From positions 1-5,690 of the forward strand of contig DAOUET010000095.1 in assembly GCA_034430155.1 (NCBI GenBank): a stretch of DNA of 5,690 nt, written 5' to 3'. A program made the position numbers and the translations under genes. The notes beneath the pieces were generated by a model. The model was not told the origin of the DNA and did no database searches. It saw nothing but the letters and a program-made list of their open reading frames with translations. Each line of letters starts with the position of its first letter. Positions within the stretch are counted from its first letter, which is position 1. Below, piece after piece: positions 5,208 through 5,690 of the stretch. This DNA is from DAOUET01 sp034430155 (GTDB lineage: Bacteria > Chloroflexota > Anaerolineae > Anaerolineales > UBA4823).

Positions 5208-5645
5208 CTACTTGCCTTTTGCTACCTCCAACCGGCACAACGCATACAGCCCGTCATAAACCTCGAATTGATGCTCGAGATTTTCCAGATCATCTGGGAA
5301 GCGCAAGCTGTAGCCTCTGGCGATTGCTTCTACCCCGCGCGCCATCGGATCCGTATCGATATCTTCAGCGACATCCGCCGCGTGGATGATCTTCGCCAGA
5401 CGCAGCAGCCCAGGTTCCTTCAAATCATACTTCAGAATGATCGATTCAAACGAGCAGCGGCCCTCATGGTGTCCCAGCTCAACGCCTGGTGCATCGAAGG
5501 GGATGGCGCCGGTCTCTTTTGCTACACGATCGATCTCGCTTTTGGGCACGAACAGGAACTCCGCATCACTGTCGATAAAGCGCCTGATCAGCCATGGGCT
5601 TGCCACGCGGTCCACATGGACGTGGGATCGGGTTACCCATTTCAT
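5208..5645 (-). CDS. ChrB C-terminal domain protein (chromate resistance family)
   Basis: The 145-residue protein matches the chromate-resistance ChrB C-terminal domain family (PF09828) over its whole length. Blocks seen are KWVTRSHVHVDRVASPWLIR (2-21), DAEFLFVP (27-34), GAIPFDAPGVELGHHEGRCS (46-65), DSDAEF and the late HAADV (88-92), and VYDGLYALCR (129-138). His59, His60 and Cys64 are candidate metal or redox residues, by family resemblance only. Full ChrB is about twice this length and senses chromate; this is the stand-alone C-terminal form common in bacterial genomes. Its specific reaction is not established. AAGGAG at 5659-5654, eight bases before the ATG, sets the start. The usual partner, the ChrA transporter, is not in the window; it could lie upstream beyond 5690. 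No clear terminator follows the TAG; a tRNA fragment begins about 48 bases downstream. Confidence 0.92.
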   Translation of the reverse strand: MKWVTRSHVHVDRVASPWLIRRFIDSDAEFLFVPKSEIDRVAKETGAIPFDAPGVELGHHEGRCSFESIILKYDLKEPGLLRLAKIIHAADVAEDIDTDPMARGVEAIARGYSLRFPDDLENLEHQFEVYDGLYALCRLEVAKGK

Positions 5646-5653
5646 GGTTTAAT

Positions 5654-5659
5654 CTCCTT
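5654..5659 (-). promoter_or_regulatory. Ribosome-binding site of the ChrB-like gene
   Basis: AAGGAG lies on the minus strand, eight bases before the ATG at 5645. The upstream 31 bases to the window edge are too short to show a promoter or an upstream gene. Confidence 0.65.
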
Positions 5660-5690
5660 GGTTTATAGTCTGGAATCGTTCTTCCGGCGG

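Noticed and set aside
5386..5652. 88-residue plus-strand ORF
   Set aside because: It is antisense to the confidently recognised ChrB-like gene.

Overview
The window looks like accessory or variable chromosome of a bacterium, most likely a Chloroflexota (Anaerolineae-like) organism. That assignment is an inference. It rests on the large secreted IPT/TIG plus Asp-box propeller protein whose C-terminus (VYLTLV) resembles the YLPLV-type tails common on secreted Chloroflexi proteins, and on the palindromic and short-unit intergenic repeats. No rRNA, ribosomal protein or other phylogenetic marker is present to settle it. All confident genes lie on the minus strand.

Layout, left to right. Positions 1-208 hold the decayed, out-of-context C-terminal part of a DUF4143-type AAA ATPase, running off the left edge. 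Positions 354-2912 encode an 852-residue exported beta-propeller protein with eleven Asp-box motifs. Positions 2913-3455 form a long low-coding stretch: a possible 52-residue plus-strand ORF with a good ribosome-binding site, a perfect-symmetry hairpin at 3211-3230, and a family of 18-base GATCCTCAGCCCGTCCCC units with small GC hairpins. A 54-residue, two-helix membrane protein gene (3456-3620) lies between two 51/55-identical copies of that repeat. Positions 3753-3840 carry a degenerate tRNA-Ser(CGA)-like sequence. Immediately upstream of it (3829-4845) is a 338-residue protein with macro/PARG-like motifs. A second tRNA 3'-end fragment follows at 5112-5160, and then a stand-alone ChrB C-terminal-domain protein (5208-5645).

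The most interesting structure is the pair of 45-base tRNA-3'-end direct repeats (3740-3784 and 5099-5143, 38/45 identical). They bracket the 338-residue gene like the attachment sites of a small integrated cassette. No integrase is visible in the window, so this remains a hypothesis. The genes do not form an obvious pathway: each has its own ribosome-binding site and is separated from the next by repeats or tRNA remnants, which suggests an accretion region rather than an operon.
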